DNA of 64,000 bases from Cristatella mucedo (taxonomy: Eukaryota > Bryozoa > Phylactolaemata > Cristatellidae): NCBI GenBank assembly GCA_009760855.2, contig WPIO01000006.1, forward strand, positions 5,553,501 to 5,617,500, written 5' to 3'. Under the pieces are notes generated by a model. That model did no database searches. It saw nothing but the letters and a program-made list of their open reading frames with translations, and had not been told where the DNA came from. Made by a program: the position numbers and the translations under genes. Shown piece by piece: positions 1 through 48,486 of this stretch. How positions within the stretch are numbered: the stretch's first letter is position 1; each line of letters starts with the position of its first letter.

Positions 1-621
1 TGAGGAGTGACCTCTCGTGAGACTCAAGGAGTCTGGACAGCTTTCTAGAGTCGCACAGTGATGCGACGGATGCAGAGTCGCGACGTGACGAGCGCAGCGA
101 TCCCTGGAGAGACACGTGGTTTTCGAAGCCTCGCTACCCCTGGCGACGGAGACGGCGTCGCTGGTTGGGCGCGCTAGCAAAAGAGGAGCCGGGGAGGAGG
201 AGCTGATTCGTCACCACCGGGCAACACGTTCTCCGAGGGCGTTCAATCGAGTGTATTGTTATTATTGTTACTATTATTATAATTCGTTCAGCGCCTTGGC
301 GTGGAAAACGCATCGGATGGCGGAACGCATACTCTACGAAATCGGCGAGATTGGCCGCTACTGACTCTGAATGCCTCCCTAATTTTCGGAAAAGATGGCA
401 AAAACCACGCGGCGCTCTCCTTCGTATTCGTTAAGCAACGTCCGACTCTCGTTAGGCAGCATGTGGACATGTTGGCAAGGCTGCTGCTGACGTTTCCTTC
501 CGGTGCAGCCCGCGGCGTGGCGGCAGCAATAGATACGACGGTGGAGAGACAAAAACTAAGCGGAGGCCATTAGTTGAACCGCCAATCCGCGCCAAGCGCC
601 AGACGGGATCCGGAAGGAAGA
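1..621. other. GC-rich sequence without a recognised gene
   Basis: Only short overlapping ORFs are present on both strands, with no recognisable domain and no clear splice structure. Nothing further can be supported. Confidence 0.5.
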
Positions 622-2797
<2,176 letters not shown>

Positions 2798-2985
2798 AGT
2801 AGCCTTGATGGCACACTAGGTAAGGCGGTTGTTTTCACGACCTTGGTCCCGAGGTGGTGGGTTCGATTCCTGCGGTGGGCAATTCCGTTATCGCCACTGC
2901 AAGCGGTGGTAATAGCCGTAAAGGCTCTTCTGTCGCTATACAAAAAGAGGATGTTTAATCAGCTAGGATTTTTTTTACAGTAGCC
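2798..2985 (+). mobile_element. SINE-A copy 1 (tRNA-derived SINE)
   Basis: The unit opens with a tRNA-like head containing GATGGCACAC and AAGGCGG (A-box region) and the B-box-like GGTTCGATTCC. A shared body follows (GCCACTGCAAGCGGTGGT, then a segment around GCTATACAAAAAG) and a T-rich end. Four more copies lie at 14061, 43587, 55678 and 57743, so this is a dispersed family. Polymerase III promoter use is inferred from the B box. Confidence 0.85.
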
Positions 2986-3959
2986 TAGAGATGAGGTGCA
3001 TTAGGCAACAGCTGACGCAAAGCACTCTCAGTTTGTAAAGTTGACATGACTATGGCATTTTCAACATTGCTAAAATGTTGAAAAACTAAAAAAATGAGCA
3101 TCTTTGTGTGGAGCTAAGAAATGTTTTACGATCAATTTTTAGTTTTAGCGTCACGGTCAATACATCACTCTAGCCAACAGATTACAATTTTTCTCTCGGG
3201 ATCAAAACGCGTTTTAGTTACCGCTTGTGCCTAGAATGCACAGAAAACGGCTACTCGTTCTGAGAAACTTTGCCTCTTTTGAGAGGCTAATTCTGATTTG
3301 GAATTACTTTCCTGTTTCACCGCAATGCACGGTCCAGGGTAAGGTTTGGACTATTTGTAAGCGTTGCACGTCACCCCAATTAGTGAGCTTAAAGTAAACT
3401 TGAAGATCGACCAGCGTAGCGTCTTGACGGATTGGCAAAGTTTTTGAGACTCGAGATGACTGCAGTGCTGAAAATTTCTATGTCCTCGAGCGTTGAGCAT
3501 GATTGGCGTCTCACGAGTTGCTGGAACGTCATTTAAAAAGCTTAACTCTGAAAAATAGTGCTTATAGTAGCCATGGCACCTCTACCTGTCGCATCGGCGT
3601 GAATCCTCTCTAGACGCGGCCGCCGCTGCTGCGCGATTCAGCGGCCGCGACTCTGTCTAGCTCTGCCGCTCAATATCGTAATGCCGCACCAAACTGTAGA
3701 GCACTCGAGTAGGACGCAGCTGCTCAACGGCTTGCGACGACTAAGGACGGACAAATTTTCGCCGTAATTTGACCCGTGGGGTCAATCAAGCTTGAGTCAC
3801 TTGGGATAAGCTTTTTTCTTGAGTGTGTCCAATCCCCTTGTCCGAGCAGATTGTTTCACAAACGAAGCCCGCCGTCGACTGGACAACTCGATTCTGTTTC
3901 GTACAAGGAGAGCTGGCGCACGCTCACGCCAGCTCTCGACGGCCGCTGTCGCGGCCAGA
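2986..3959. other. Intergenic, no recognised gene
   Basis: AT-richer sequence with no coding signal. A short GC inverted repeat around GCGGCCGC lies near 3616-3650. Three overlapping plus ORFs near 3776-4025 use different frames and match nothing. Confidence 0.45.
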
Positions 3960-6500
3960 GATAATAATTATAATGTTAATACTACACTTGATAAAGCGCC
4001 AACATTGAACTTAATCTCTTTCTAGGCGCTTTACATTTGCTGCAAAGGGAAATGCAATTGAATGGTAAGTGAAATCACGCTTGAATAACGAACAAAAAGA
4101 ATAATATAGTTAGGGGTGACATGCAAAGGGTCAGCATGCAAATGTTGTTAGTCGCAGCATGCACAGTGTCAACACGCATAAGCACATGAAGGACGAATCA
4201 CAGGGACCCACTAAATGCTTTCCTAAATAAGTGTGTTTTTAAGTTTTTTTTAAATGTGGTCAGGTCAGTGGATGTTCTGACGCAAGTCGGCAGGGAGTTC
4301 CAGGCTTTGGGAGCACATGAACTAAATGCACGGTGTCCAAAGGATTTGAGGTTTGCAGGAGGTATTTGTAGACTGTTGGATTCCGAAAAGCGGGTGGTAC
4401 GATGCTTGGCCTGATGGGGGAGTACATCGGAGAGATAAGCTGGAGCCATAGAATGAAGGGACCTACAAGTGAGCGACAAAACCTTGAAGTCAATCCCTTG
4501 CTTAAATGGTAGCCAGTGCAGATCGGCGAGAAGTGGAGTAATGTGACAACTGCGACGCTCACGACAGACAAGCCTAGCTGCACAGTTTTGCACCAGCTGC
4601 AATTGCCTGATCGCACATGCTGGTAGGCCAGTAAGCAGTGAGTTGCAGAAGTCGAGACGAGATGTCACGAATGCATGGACCAACTTGGACGTGGTATCCT
4701 TATCTAAACAAGCCCGAATTTTAGCATTGTTATGAAGCTGAAAATAGGCAGATTTGACTGTGGAGCTGATATGGTTGTCTAACGAGAGGTCGCTTTGGAA
4801 TATGACACCGAGATTTCGAACTGATTTGACAGGACATATGCTAGCAGAGCCAATTTTGAGAGTCAGCCGTTCCAATCTCTTTATCACACTGGGTTAGCCC
4901 ATAACTAGTAAGTTAGTTTTATCATCGTTTAGTTTTAGAAAATGTGCTGCCATCCATGTGCGGATGTCATCAATACATGCAGCAAGTGAGTTGAGAGAAT
5001 TTGAGGTACTCGAAGGCTAGGAGGGATCAAAGCAAAGGTACAACAGAGTGTCATCCGCATAGAAGTGAAAGCCTAGATTGTGCTTGGCAATCACATCAGC
5101 AAGAGGCAGAGTATAAACCGTGATAAGAACCGGACCTAGCACGGAGCCCTGGGGTACTCCATATTTTAGAGGTACTTCAGATGATCTTTGTCCATTCACG
5201 TCAATACTCTGGAGTCTCCCACTGAGATAGGACCTGAACCACTGCAGAGCAGTGCCAGTGATGCCCAGGCGAGATGAGAGGCGCTCTAGAAGAACTTTGT
5301 GATCGATGGTATCAAAAGCTGCCGAAAGATCGAGCAAAACAAGCAGAGAAACTTTAACCATGTCTGCATTCCAAAGTAGGTCGTTGTATACCTTAAGCAA
5401 TGCTGACTCTGTGGAGTGATTACCTCTAAAACCAGACTGGAACTTACTATTAAGGTGTGAGGTTTCGATATATGAGTTCAGCTGGTCTGCCACGACCCGT
5501 TCCAGTGTCTTCGATAAGAATGGTAGAAGGGAGACTGGGCGATAGTTGCTTAAGTTCTCTTGGTTGAGTGTCGCTTTCTTGAGAAGTGGCCTGACTACAG
5601 CTTTTTTGAAAGGTGGAGGGACATGACCTGAGGCTGATGACATATTAATGACGTTAGTTATGCATGGCAGCAGCAGATCAATGCAACGTAGGAGCAGGAC
5701 AGTGGGAATAGGGTCCAGAGGACTTGTTGTCTTCTTTGATTGAGATACGAACTTAATGACTAGATCACTAGTGACCTGCTTAAATGCAGACATTGAGGTG
5801 CAGCCAGGAACCGAGGAACAGCATTCTAGTGGGAAGGTTGTCATCGCAGGGATGGATTCCCTGATCTTGTCTATCTTCTGCACAAAGAATCGAGAGAAGC
5901 GATCGGCTAGATCATCACAAGGATCATCAGGTAAGGAGCTAATCTGGGAACGGTTGAGGTGATGGTTTATTGTCGATATCAGCATTTTTGGATTGTGCAT
6001 CTGTGATTCAACAATGTTTCTATAGAAGCTAGACTTGGCCTTTGCTAGGATCGATTGGTACGATCTACAGTAGTCTTCATATTCCTGTCGATGGACAGTT
6101 AGTCTGGATCTTTTGTATCCTTTTTCAAGCTTACGTTTAGTAGACCTGGCTAGTTTAATGTCTGTGGTAAACCATAGGCCGTCTGGGCGGGGGGGGCGTA
6201 CAGTGAGTGGGCTTTGTCAGAGGTGCAAACTCGTCGAGCGTATCAGCTAGTGTCGTATTGTAGCTATCTACTAATGATGACAAATCGGAGGGAGGACTGA
6301 GCAGCAGAGGTGAAGCAGATATTCTCGCACGGACAGCATCGATGTCAAGGGTCAGAGAGAGGTATTTGGCCGACGCCGCCAAGTGCGTTTGGATAGCGCC
6401 GGAAAACTCCAACTTTGCTAGCTCGCGTGTCAAGCTAAGAGATTTGGCACTGTTTGGGTTTGGAGTTCCCAGTAAGGGAATTAGATAGCTCTGAGTGTAT
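3960..6500 (-). mobile_element. LINE-A, 5'-truncated non-LTR retrotransposon (L2/CR1/Rex-like)
   Basis: Minus-strand reverse transcriptase ORF of the L2/CR1/Rex kind. 6433-6155 is the endonuclease-RT linker, and 6000-5017 carries the RT core with AFDTIDHK, GVPQGSVLGP and the catalytic FYADDT. 4887-4198 is the C-terminal region (LLADLHWLP, AYLSDVLPHQ, APKAWNSLP). The two long ORFs share a frame and are parted by only two stops, TAG at 5017-5019 and TAA at 4894-4896. A frameshift falls at the G-run near 6188. The endonuclease is missing, so the copy is 5' truncated. The 3' tail (about 3985-4045) is the reference for the tail shared with SINE-B. It is a dead but young-looking copy. Confidence 0.93.
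4198..6433 (-). pseudogene. LINE-A reverse transcriptase ORF, broken
   Basis: Encodes the polymerase that copies LINE RNA at a nicked genomic target. The RT palm motifs are intact, including the YADD pair of aspartates. Breaks are one frameshift at a C-run (G-run on the plus strand, near 6188) and two nonsense codons (5017-5019 and 4894-4896). After the RT comes the family's usual C-terminal domain with a conserved LxWLP motif. The endonuclease region is absent. Transposition competence is lost unless complemented in trans. Confidence 0.9.
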
Positions 6501-7767
6501 GATCCAGGTTAGCGACTAGAGAGAACTCTGATATTTTTTGTAAAGGGGCTGGGATGTCTCCAGTTGCTGTCTCAGCAGCAAATAAAGTAGTTCGCGTGCG
6601 GTTCAGTAAAATGTCCCTCCGCTCTGAATAGATCGACTCGATCTAGAGAATGAAGACTCGACCATCTGATTGAATGCTCTGATCGAACGCATTGGTCAAC
6701 TCCAATCCTGAACTTCTGACACCTATATAAAGGAGTAAAATTTTTCGGATAAATGCAGGAAAGTAACGAATCAGAGGAACTGTAATGAAAATTTCTTCAG
6801 CGTCTTAGCTAAGCAAAATGGGCTGCACGCTAAGTTACTACCACAATCTAGCCGGCGTGTTCAAAATTATAGGAATCTTTAGCATGCAGCATCAAAGCCT
6901 CATTGCCTCTTATTAGAATCAAGTATCCGGCTCTTAAAATAGATCAGGCTGAGCACCTGTAGGGGAACGGCAAACAGTGTCAAGATCTTTTAGAATGCTT
7001 TAAAGTATGGCGACTGTCACTGAAAGATCCGAGGAGACTTCAAAATGGCTACGACTGGGTCTCCCCTGGTGGTTCCGTCAAGTTGATTCATTTCTTTGTC
7101 ATTGAGAGGACTGTGAAACCAAGGCACACTAATAGTCGCGAGATTTGATATTGGTGTCGCGTTGTCTATAAATAATAACAAGTTTCAGCTTCTTAGAGAC
7201 CCTCGAAAGATGGTGATGCGACTACTGCACATTAACGTAGGTCCCATCAAGCTCACTAGGACACTACTAGTCTTCTAGCCTTCAGGCACTACTTCACTTT
7301 ACTACTTCACTGCTTTACTCAGGCCTTCATTCACTACTAGCCTTCAGGTATCTCCAACACGTCTTTCAATAGCTGTCTGACGCAACGGTTAAAACGACAG
7401 ATTAATAAGATCTAAAAAAGTGGTGAAATTCGTTCTGAAGCTTAACAGGATGCAGGAATTGGCTTGGAGCCAATTTCATTGCAGTATTTCATGGCTTTCT
7501 AGGCAATCAGAAGCCCAAACACTGTTAGCAGTCGGTAAGGCTCTCATTAAGAACTCTACGTATTTGAAATTAGTATTCGGAATTTACCTCCAAGTCTTGA
7601 CCTTTGAAACTCACTTTGACATATTCAATTTCAATATGGGAAATTCCTCAGATAAGCAATGGAAATGCTTTCACAAGGATCACATCTAGGACTCTGACCG
7701 CCGCTGTCACGAGCAATATAGCAAAACAACGATGAAGGACTCTGTGTTGGCATGTTATATGTAATTT
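6501..7767. other. Intergenic, no recognised gene
   Basis: An 89-residue plus ORF (7420-7689) has no recognisable domain. Degenerate repeats of a short motif around CACTACT occur near 7255-7340. Nothing else could be supported. Confidence 0.45.
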
Positions 7768-8250
7768 AATGTATTCTCCAATGTATCTCCGTCTGCAACT
7801 TTGCAAAGCCGCAAAACTATGTGGGTGTTACGCAGGAGAGCTTTGTATAGCGCACTCACAGCCTAAGCGGCTTTCTGTACGCATTCAGTAGCCAACAGAC
7901 TTCATCTCACGCAACAGAGAGAAACTGGGGAGCATAGCAGAGTCAGGAGAGCAGTTGACGTAGGGAGTAGCACGGAAGTAGCAGCTCAGGACCGCTGAAA
8001 ACGATGAGCCACAGTCGGCAGCAGGAGAGTGGTTGTCGTTACTTAAGAATTGTAGAAGCGAGTTCCACAGTCTAGGACCAGTAGATCAAAATCTTCTATG
8101 CCAACGCTCTTTATTCAGAGGAATGGAACAGCTAATTTATCGTTCATAGAGGACCTGAAAGCATGAGGAGGCTGAAACTGGTGCAGCAGTTCAGCCAGCT
8201 GTGGAGGAGCCAAGCCGTGGCGGAAAGAAAGTGATTTTCAGTATAGGTGC
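7768..8250 (-). mobile_element. LINE-B 3' end
   Basis: Carries the conserved LINE-B 3' untranslated region, read on the minus strand (AGCCGCTTAGGCTGTGAGTG, then CCCACATGGT-like sequence and a terminal GGAGATACATT). It matches the 3' end of the long copy at 28030-31400. No RT remains, so it is a severely 5'-truncated insertion. Confidence 0.88.
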
Positions 8251-9043
8251 CAGGCTAAAACATCTCCGAATTTCTTAGTAATGTGTAATGGCTCTTTCGG
8301 TGTGGCTTTGGTCCAAATACATCTTTATTTTCATTTTTTAGCTGTTTTGTGACCGACTGTGAACCACAGGATGCGCATTCGTCAGCTTTTATGGGGTAAA
8401 TTAAACGCTTAAATTTCGAACTAATTACCTCTCGTCCCTGCCAAGGAAATGAATTTTAGGTTAATTGAGGCCATTTTTTGTACTTTCCAATGTATAAGCT
8501 GTTGATAAGGAATGCTTACTAACGGGGACAAAAACTGCGTCACGGGGCTTATTAATAATATTAAGGCTTTGTACTGCACTCGAAAACTTACTAAATAGAT
8601 TGTTTCCCTTGTTTGCTTATTGATCGTTTTCCTTATAATGTTTCTTGGTGCAATAGAATCAACAGCCGAAAGTTAAGTTACACACAATTATATAAAATTG
8701 ACAAATAAAAAAATCGTACTACATAATATTCGGGATGCAGGCACATTAAATGTGCACTTAAAGGCATGTAAACACAGACAGCAAAAAAAGGACAAACTCA
8801 CCCGATCAAGGAGAGAAATCTGAGCGGAACACGGAGAATCGTTTCAGCTGAGTTGAGGTTATACTCATTCGGTGCAGGAGTAATGATAATAATACTAGTA
8901 ATAATACATTTATATAGCGTCCTCAGATAGCTTCATAGCTGCGTCCTGTAGATAGGATCAGGTCCTTGTATTCGTCATGCGATTTCTCAAGTCGTACGTT
9001 AGCGTTCTGACGAGTGCAGAGGGAGGAGGCACGGATTCGCGTC
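8251..9043. other. AT-rich intergenic sequence
   Basis: No coding signal. A segment near 8900-8935 (ATTTATATAGCGTCCTC) resembles the 3' tail shared by LINE-A and SINE-B and is probably a decayed fragment. Confidence 0.4.
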
Positions 9044-9145
9044 CGTATATAAAGTTTATAATTCATTTGTATAGCGCCCCAAGAGAACTAAATCTTTATT
9101 CAGGCGCTTCACATATGCCTCAGGGCTCGAGCCCACGACCATTTC
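9044..9145 (-). mobile_element. SINE-B fragment
   Basis: Reverse complement of the SINE-B 3' half: tail AGCGCCCCAAGAGAACTAAA, then AGGCGCTTCACATATGCC and the B-box palindrome GGGCTCGAGCCC followed by ACGACC. The 5' part with the A box is not recognisable. Confidence 0.75.
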
Positions 9146-9700
9146 ATGAAAGCCACGAAAGTGGAATGAGGTGGATATGTGCTCCAACCCCAGGCATTTC
9201 GACGGTCGCAGCTAATGCATCCGAAACTGATTCACCGCTCCATTTCACTTCCTTTTCACGTGGGCATGGGCCGAGAACACGCTGGCCGCCGCTGCCGAAA
9301 TCGACCGCAATTCGCACTAATCAATCGTAAATCCACAGGAAATTGGCTGCGCGAGGCACTGACTTTTCGACTTCAGTAGCACGCTGCTATAAGCCGAGTG
9401 CACGGACATAATTTCGAAAACCGTTGCGCCCGGGAGTGCCTGCTCGCGAAATCCACTTTGCGATCACCTTCAGCGACCCGGGCCGACACTGCTACTCACC
9501 AACCGCGAGCACATTCCATAGATGTGCGGCATCGGCACCGTCTGAAGCGGAGCTGCACTGAAATGGGACGAATTTAGAAGCAATCGTCTCCTCACTTAAG
9601 AGTTCTCTCCAGGCGCAAGAGACAGCGGGCGAAGCGTGTAGGGGTATTGAGACGTGCTATTGACGGTAGCATTTGCACTGACGTCATACGTGCATCGACG
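9146..9700. other. No recognised gene
   Basis: Short ORFs only; nothing recognised. Confidence 0.4.
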
Positions 9701-9990
9701 TCTGACGCAATTAATAATGTCAATGGAGCGCATGCCCAGGACATTATTTTGAAGATCCATGCTTAATTATTTATAATATATATACATATATATATATTAT
9801 TAATAATATTACATGTATTATTAATAATTAATGTCTGACGCAATTAATAATGTCAATGGAGCGCATGCCCAGGACATTATTTTGAAGATCCATGCTTAAT
9901 TATTTATAATATATATATAATATTATTATTATATGCATATTATTAATAATTAATGTCTGACGCAATTAATTATGTCAATGGAGCGCATCC
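9701..9990. repeat. Local triplication with AT-rich spacers
   Basis: A segment beginning TCTGACGCAATTAAT occurs at 9701, 9834 and 9956, so the units are 133 and 122 bases long. It ends in TAATA/TATATA-rich sequence of variable length. The third copy stops after about 33 bases. The first two copies are almost identical over about 80 bases, so the duplication is recent. Confidence 0.9.
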
Positions 9991-10969
9991 GTGCGGTGAA
10001 AATAACGCTGAAAATAGAAAACTCAGTAAATAGCAAAGGTAGCGTTGCATTTACATAGCACTCAAAAGAGAACCATTACTAAGTACTCTATGGATAACGG
10101 TAAAAGAAGCGAGTAAGTTGTTCAATGATAGAAACGCCTGCACGACTAAGCACATTTGGAAAACAAGTCGCTCGGTCGGAGCGAACGCCACGACGGACAG
10201 GCGAGCTTTCAGCATCTTTAAAATGTCGTTAGGCCGGCAGGAGTGCAGTGACGTCGTTCGGGAGCGGGCTCCAGGCTGCGGGTGTGTGTGCATCAAATAA
10301 AGGAGCGGTCCGTCGCCCACGCTGCGAACCTGCGCTCTCTGCCACGGTCGGGCTCTCGGGCGGCAGCACAGGTCGAGGCCGAGTGTCAGCCTCGGCTACG
10401 CCGGACGGTCGTCGGCCGAAGCCGCGAAGCTCGAGGCAGCCCTTGGCTATGCGCGACGCCCGAGAACGACGTCGCAAACCAAGGTGAAACACTGCGAAAC
10501 GCAGCCGCCGCTTTTCTCGCCACGTCGTGGCTAAATATGAGCACCGACTGCTATTTGTTATACATTTACTTCTGACATTTTCGCCGGCGGCACGCTCGCT
10601 GCCAGCGAGACTCACAGCCCGCAGCGGTGACCCTGACGGTTCACTCGTCATCCCCCCCCCCCCAAGATTCGGCTCGGCGCCGGAAGGGCCCCGGAGCGAT
10701 CGCTTCCGGCATGCACGACCCGAGGGCGAGAAGAGCGTCGGACGACGAGCGAGCGCCTGCGGCTCGCCAACGCTCACTGCGGCTCGCGTCTCACTGGCGA
10801 GCAGCGCCTCTGGCGAGCGCCGCCCACAGGGCGGGTCGCCGCAAGCGACGGCGGTTCAGCTGCCGCCTCAGCCGCAGCGGCTCCTCATCGGTGCCGCTGC
10901 CGCCTCAGCCGGGCTCAGCTCAGCCGGGTCGCCTCAGCCTCGTCGCGACTCTCTTCGTGCCCGAGCGCC
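9991..10969. other. GC-rich region downstream of the zinc-finger exon
   Basis: Presumed 3' untranslated or intergenic DNA for the minus-strand PRDM9-like gene. The long ORFs here lie in CpG-rich DNA and match nothing. I saw no clear minus-strand AATAAA just beyond the stop codon, so the transcript end is not located. Confidence 0.4.
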
Positions 10970-11041
10970 GCCCAAGGCAGCCTCGCCCGTGTGCGTTCGC
11001 CCGTGACACCGGAGGTGTCCAGCTCGCCAGAACCTCAGCCC

Positions 11042-11053
<12 letters not shown>
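10970..11053 (-). pseudogene. Decayed ninth zinc finger after the PRDM9-like stop
   Basis: Continues the 84-bp finger periodicity past the stop codon at 11042-11044. The first zinc cysteine is Phe (TTC) and the second cysteine codon is the TAA stop. The helix frame AGHLRCH and the two histidines are still readable. This is either a relic finger cut off by a new stop, or a natural array end that formed from a mutated unit. Confidence 0.8.
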
Positions 11054-44772
<33,719 letters not shown>

Positions 44773-45295
44773 CTGCAAGGAGGAGAGCGGAGTAGTACTG
44801 CCGCCACCTGCACCACTGCACTTGGTTCGGACGGTTGATCTTTGATACTAAATGAGAAAAAGCTTACGGCAACTCAGGGTCCGCCATGAAAACAAATGGA
44901 GCTTGGAAACTGTATAAACACAGTATCGTATTGAATCGAACTGATCGGTGCCTTCAGAGACTCCTGTTGTTTGCAGGGTGTGCAATATTTGAGTTCAAAA
45001 TGTTCAGCGGAAAGCTGATGCAGTATTCCTGTCTTTCTTTCCCAGTGACCATGATCTGACGTCGACGACGACGACTGACACCAGTCGGTGGGAGATAGCT
45101 GGTGCGTGTGTCATGGCAGCCGTCCGCGAGCGTCCACGAAGCATCGCCATAGCTTTGCTGCGACGCTAGCCAATCGGCCAGACCAACCATAAACGCGCTC
45201 TAAATATAATTCTCTCGCCATCTCTATTGTACTCGCGCGGTGGAATCATCCCTACGCCCTTGTTCGGCGACCACTCTTTAGGTCTGTTCATCCTC
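44773..45295. other. Upstream region of the PRDM9-like gene
   Basis: Likely holds the promoter and a 5' untranslated exon on the minus strand. A CCAAT-type motif (CCAATCGG) lies near 45171. No TATA box was identified with confidence. Confidence 0.35.
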
Positions 45296-45655
45296 TAGCT
45301 TCGCCTGATTCACTGAACTGCGGCCCAACCATGCTAAGCATCGCACCACCCAGTATTTTGACTCAAATCGTTAAGCTGTGCCTTGTAGCAATCTCAAATC
45401 CTTTGGAGACCGCGCCTTAGTTCGAATGCTCCCAAAGCCTTTGACTCACTCCCGACTGACGGCTAGACATCTCCCAGCATGAAATCTTTTTTAAAGAAGC
45501 TGAAACGCACCTCTTCCTCTTAATATTGTAAAGCCCTGTCTGCGCTTGCTTATGCTGGTAGACACTTTGCATGTCATCACAAGCTAACTGACATGCATTT
45601 TTGCAGAATGTGAAAAGGACCTAGAAAGAGAGTTAATTCTCTGAGACTGTGGACA
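45296..45655 (+). mobile_element. LINE-A 3' end
   Basis: CTAAGCATCGCACCACCCAG, TTTGGAGACCGCGCC and a 3' UTR ending GCAGAATGTGAAAAGGACCT then AGAAAGAGAGTTAATTCTCT match the LINE-A C-terminal region and tail. Confidence 0.85.
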
Positions 45656-47169
45656 GACTGCTGAATGATTGTCTTGTTATTATAAGTTTTCACCTGCGCT
45701 ACTTTAACGAGTAACGACCCTCTCGCCGAACGCGTTCACAGTCCGCGCTACTTCAACTGGTGAAACTCTCCAACGCATTACCTTGACCCCCTGGCCTCCC
45801 GAACGGGAGGGGGCACGCGTTCAAGCTCTAGTTCGTCGGGCATGCGCTCGACTCACGCAAAAACCTCACTCACTGGGCGACACGCGACGTCTTCCTTCGC
45901 GAGGCGAGCGCTGCCGCTCGCTTAGACTCTCCGTCGTCCATCGCCGAGGTAGCACTAGCTCGGCTCGCGCCACGCCGCTGCGGCGGCGTAACCGCGTCGG
46001 CCGTAACGGCGGCAGCGTCAGCGGTGTAGGAAGAGCAACACGTCGGACAGCGCACGGCCGCATGCTCGCACAGCGGGTTCGTGCGCTGCTACCAATTGTA
46101 CTCGCTCGTGAACGAGGGGGAAAAGCGGAGAAGGAAATGCCGTGAGCCAGCAGCTCATTCATGTCCGGAAGTGCGAGCCCGCGCGGCTCGCGTTTTTTAC
46201 TCTCTGGCCCGAGAACGAGCGGGGCAGGCGGGGCCGTCCAGCAGCTCCGATTGCATTGTCCGGCTGGGAATCGGCCAAGCGAGGAGCCCGCCTTTCGGGC
46301 CGCACACTCCGCGGTCTGGCCGCGTGCGCCGCGCCGCGCGAGCTTTGAGACTTGCCGCCCAACACGATAAGCAAGGCGGCTGAGGCAGGGTCAAGTTCGG
46401 TGTCTCGCCCAGACTTGCAGCTTGGCTTTGGTCCTCTTTTTTGCTGGGACGCTTAGCCAAGACCGACTGACCGCCGCGAAAGCTGTAAAGAGCGCGGAAT
46501 TACATATAACTTGGAATTGAGTGGCACTGGAATGCTGAACGCCGATGGACATTGATAAGAGTGGCGAGATTGCGGTATCTCGAGACGCGGCCATTTATGA
46601 ACTGAAGCGCGGTGCTGACTTGGGCAGCACCGCACGTTGCGGTCCGTTTTGCCGGATCGCTGAACGTGAATTACAGTACATTGCCTGTTCGCGAGAAAAC
46701 TGAAACACTCTTCAAACTCACCTGAAAGCAGATGACAGCCAATGAAAGCTGTCGGCTGTCACTAGATTTGGTAATGCGTTACGAACGCGAAAAGAGTTGC
46801 CATTAAAAGGCGCTGATAGTAATAATCTATCTTAATAATGAATAGATATATTTTATTATATATTAATTATCATTATTATTGTATTTATTAATTAATTAAC
46901 AAGTATATAATTTATTGTATCACAAGTAGAGTAATCTATCTATATCTATATTATATGGTAATAGATGGTAATCGTGAAGAAGCCATTTACTTACATTTTA
47001 ATCGGTCACCTCAATATATGGTGTGAGGAGTCAGCTTTTATCCCACTTACTGAATACTTTTTCCGCGAGAATGAGACGCGAAGAATCTCAGGAGTGGATA
47101 ATTCCGCTGAGCAAGGGAGTTTCTCCCGAACCCAGGTGAGCGCTCGGCGATAACAAGGCAAGCCGTACC
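45656..47169. other. GC-rich intergenic sequence
   Basis: CpG-rich from 45720 to 46700, then AT-rich near 46800-46960. Overlapping ORFs in most frames indicate high GC rather than coding. It may include a CpG island of the neighbouring minus-strand gene. Confidence 0.4.
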
Positions 47170-47595
47170 GAGGCTGAACTGCTGCACCAGTTTCAGCCTC
47201 CTCCTCGTGCCCTCAGGTCTTTCGTGGACTATAGATAAGCTGTTCCATTCCTCTGCTTAAAGACCGTTGGCGGTAGAAGCTATAGCTCTGCAGGTCCTTG
47301 ACTGTATAACTCGCGTCCACAATTCTTACGCAACAACTACACTCCTGCTGCCGACTACGGCTCATCCTTTTCAATGGTCCTGAGCTGCTACTTCCATGCT
47401 ACTCACTATCTCAACTGCTCTCCTGACTATTTTATGCTTCCCACTCTCTTTTTTTCGTGAGACGATGTCTGTTGGCTACCGAATGCGTACCGAAAGCCGC
47501 TTACACTATGACTGTGCTATACAAAACTCTCCTGCGTAACGCCCACATGGTCTTTATCGCTTTGTGGAGTTACAGACGGAGATACATGTACATAC
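47170..47595 (+). mobile_element. LINE-B 3' end
   Basis: Starts in the RT C-terminal region (CAGTTTCAGCCTCCTCC, AAAGACCGTTGGCGG) and runs to GGAGATACATGTACATAC. Same 3' UTR as the other LINE-B copies. Confidence 0.9.
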
Positions 47596-48486
47596 AAGCC
47601 ACCACAAGCGCAATGAATGACGAACCTTGAGGAAGCGGAAGATCGAAGCTCTCTTTGGGAGGAGGTCGGTTTTTCTCGAAGAGGTCGCAAATACATATTG
47701 GCGGATTCGGTCTTGCTCGCTTTTATATGCGATTGTAGGGTTTTGAGCAATATTCTGTATTCAAAGGGGGTAACCGATGCAGCTTCTTGTTTGTCTTATT
47801 TGGACTACTTGAGCGGCGATGTAATTCGCTGCCAGTGCCTGTCCTTGTAAGTAAACTTAGCCGATCGGATGTGAGCGACTCGCAGAGAGCTGCGGCCTTC
47901 ACTTTGGAGGCTCTTCCAACCTAATAAGCAGCGAGATAATGCTGTTCACGCAGCAGCTCATCGGCGCATAAACAGTGGACCGTTTTTTGAGCTAAATACA
48001 CATACACACATATTTCTCTACAGAAGAAGTCAAATGCTTGCATGCATGAGTGCATATACTACGCGTACAGGTATCTGTGTACAGCATTTGGTATATCTTA
48101 TGCATTTATGTCTATGAGCAACAGTGCATGTATATATTAGTCAAGTCCGAGCGACAAGCTGTCGTCGTTTCAGCAGCTGCTTCAGCGGCGTTTCAGCTGG
48201 ATGATGCTGGACTTCCTGCGTTACCTGCCTTTTACCGCCAGGTCGTTACCCAGCGTTCGACTTGCTCCGAGGCGGCGCAGGGTCGGAGCACTCTTTGTTG
48301 CAGCAGCACCTTCTAGCGGACTCCGTGGGAGCCCGATCGTCTGCTAGTGACCGAGCCGAGGTTAGCCGGCGTTCTCCCCCCCCCCCCGACCGGTGGGTTG
48401 ACAGGATTAGTACCACAAGACGAACGCGGCCACAAGTGTACCGGAAGTTTTCAGTAGCTTTGGTCGCCGTTTTTTTTTGCCGAGCA
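47596..48486. other. No recognised gene
   Basis: A plus ORF at 47617-47850 and its antisense partner match nothing. A poly-C run lies near 48376. Confidence 0.35.

Noticed and set aside
2821-2885. Functional tRNA genes at the SINE-A heads
   Set aside because: The B box is present but the cloverleaf arms do not pair properly, and the same body follows each copy, so they are SINEs.
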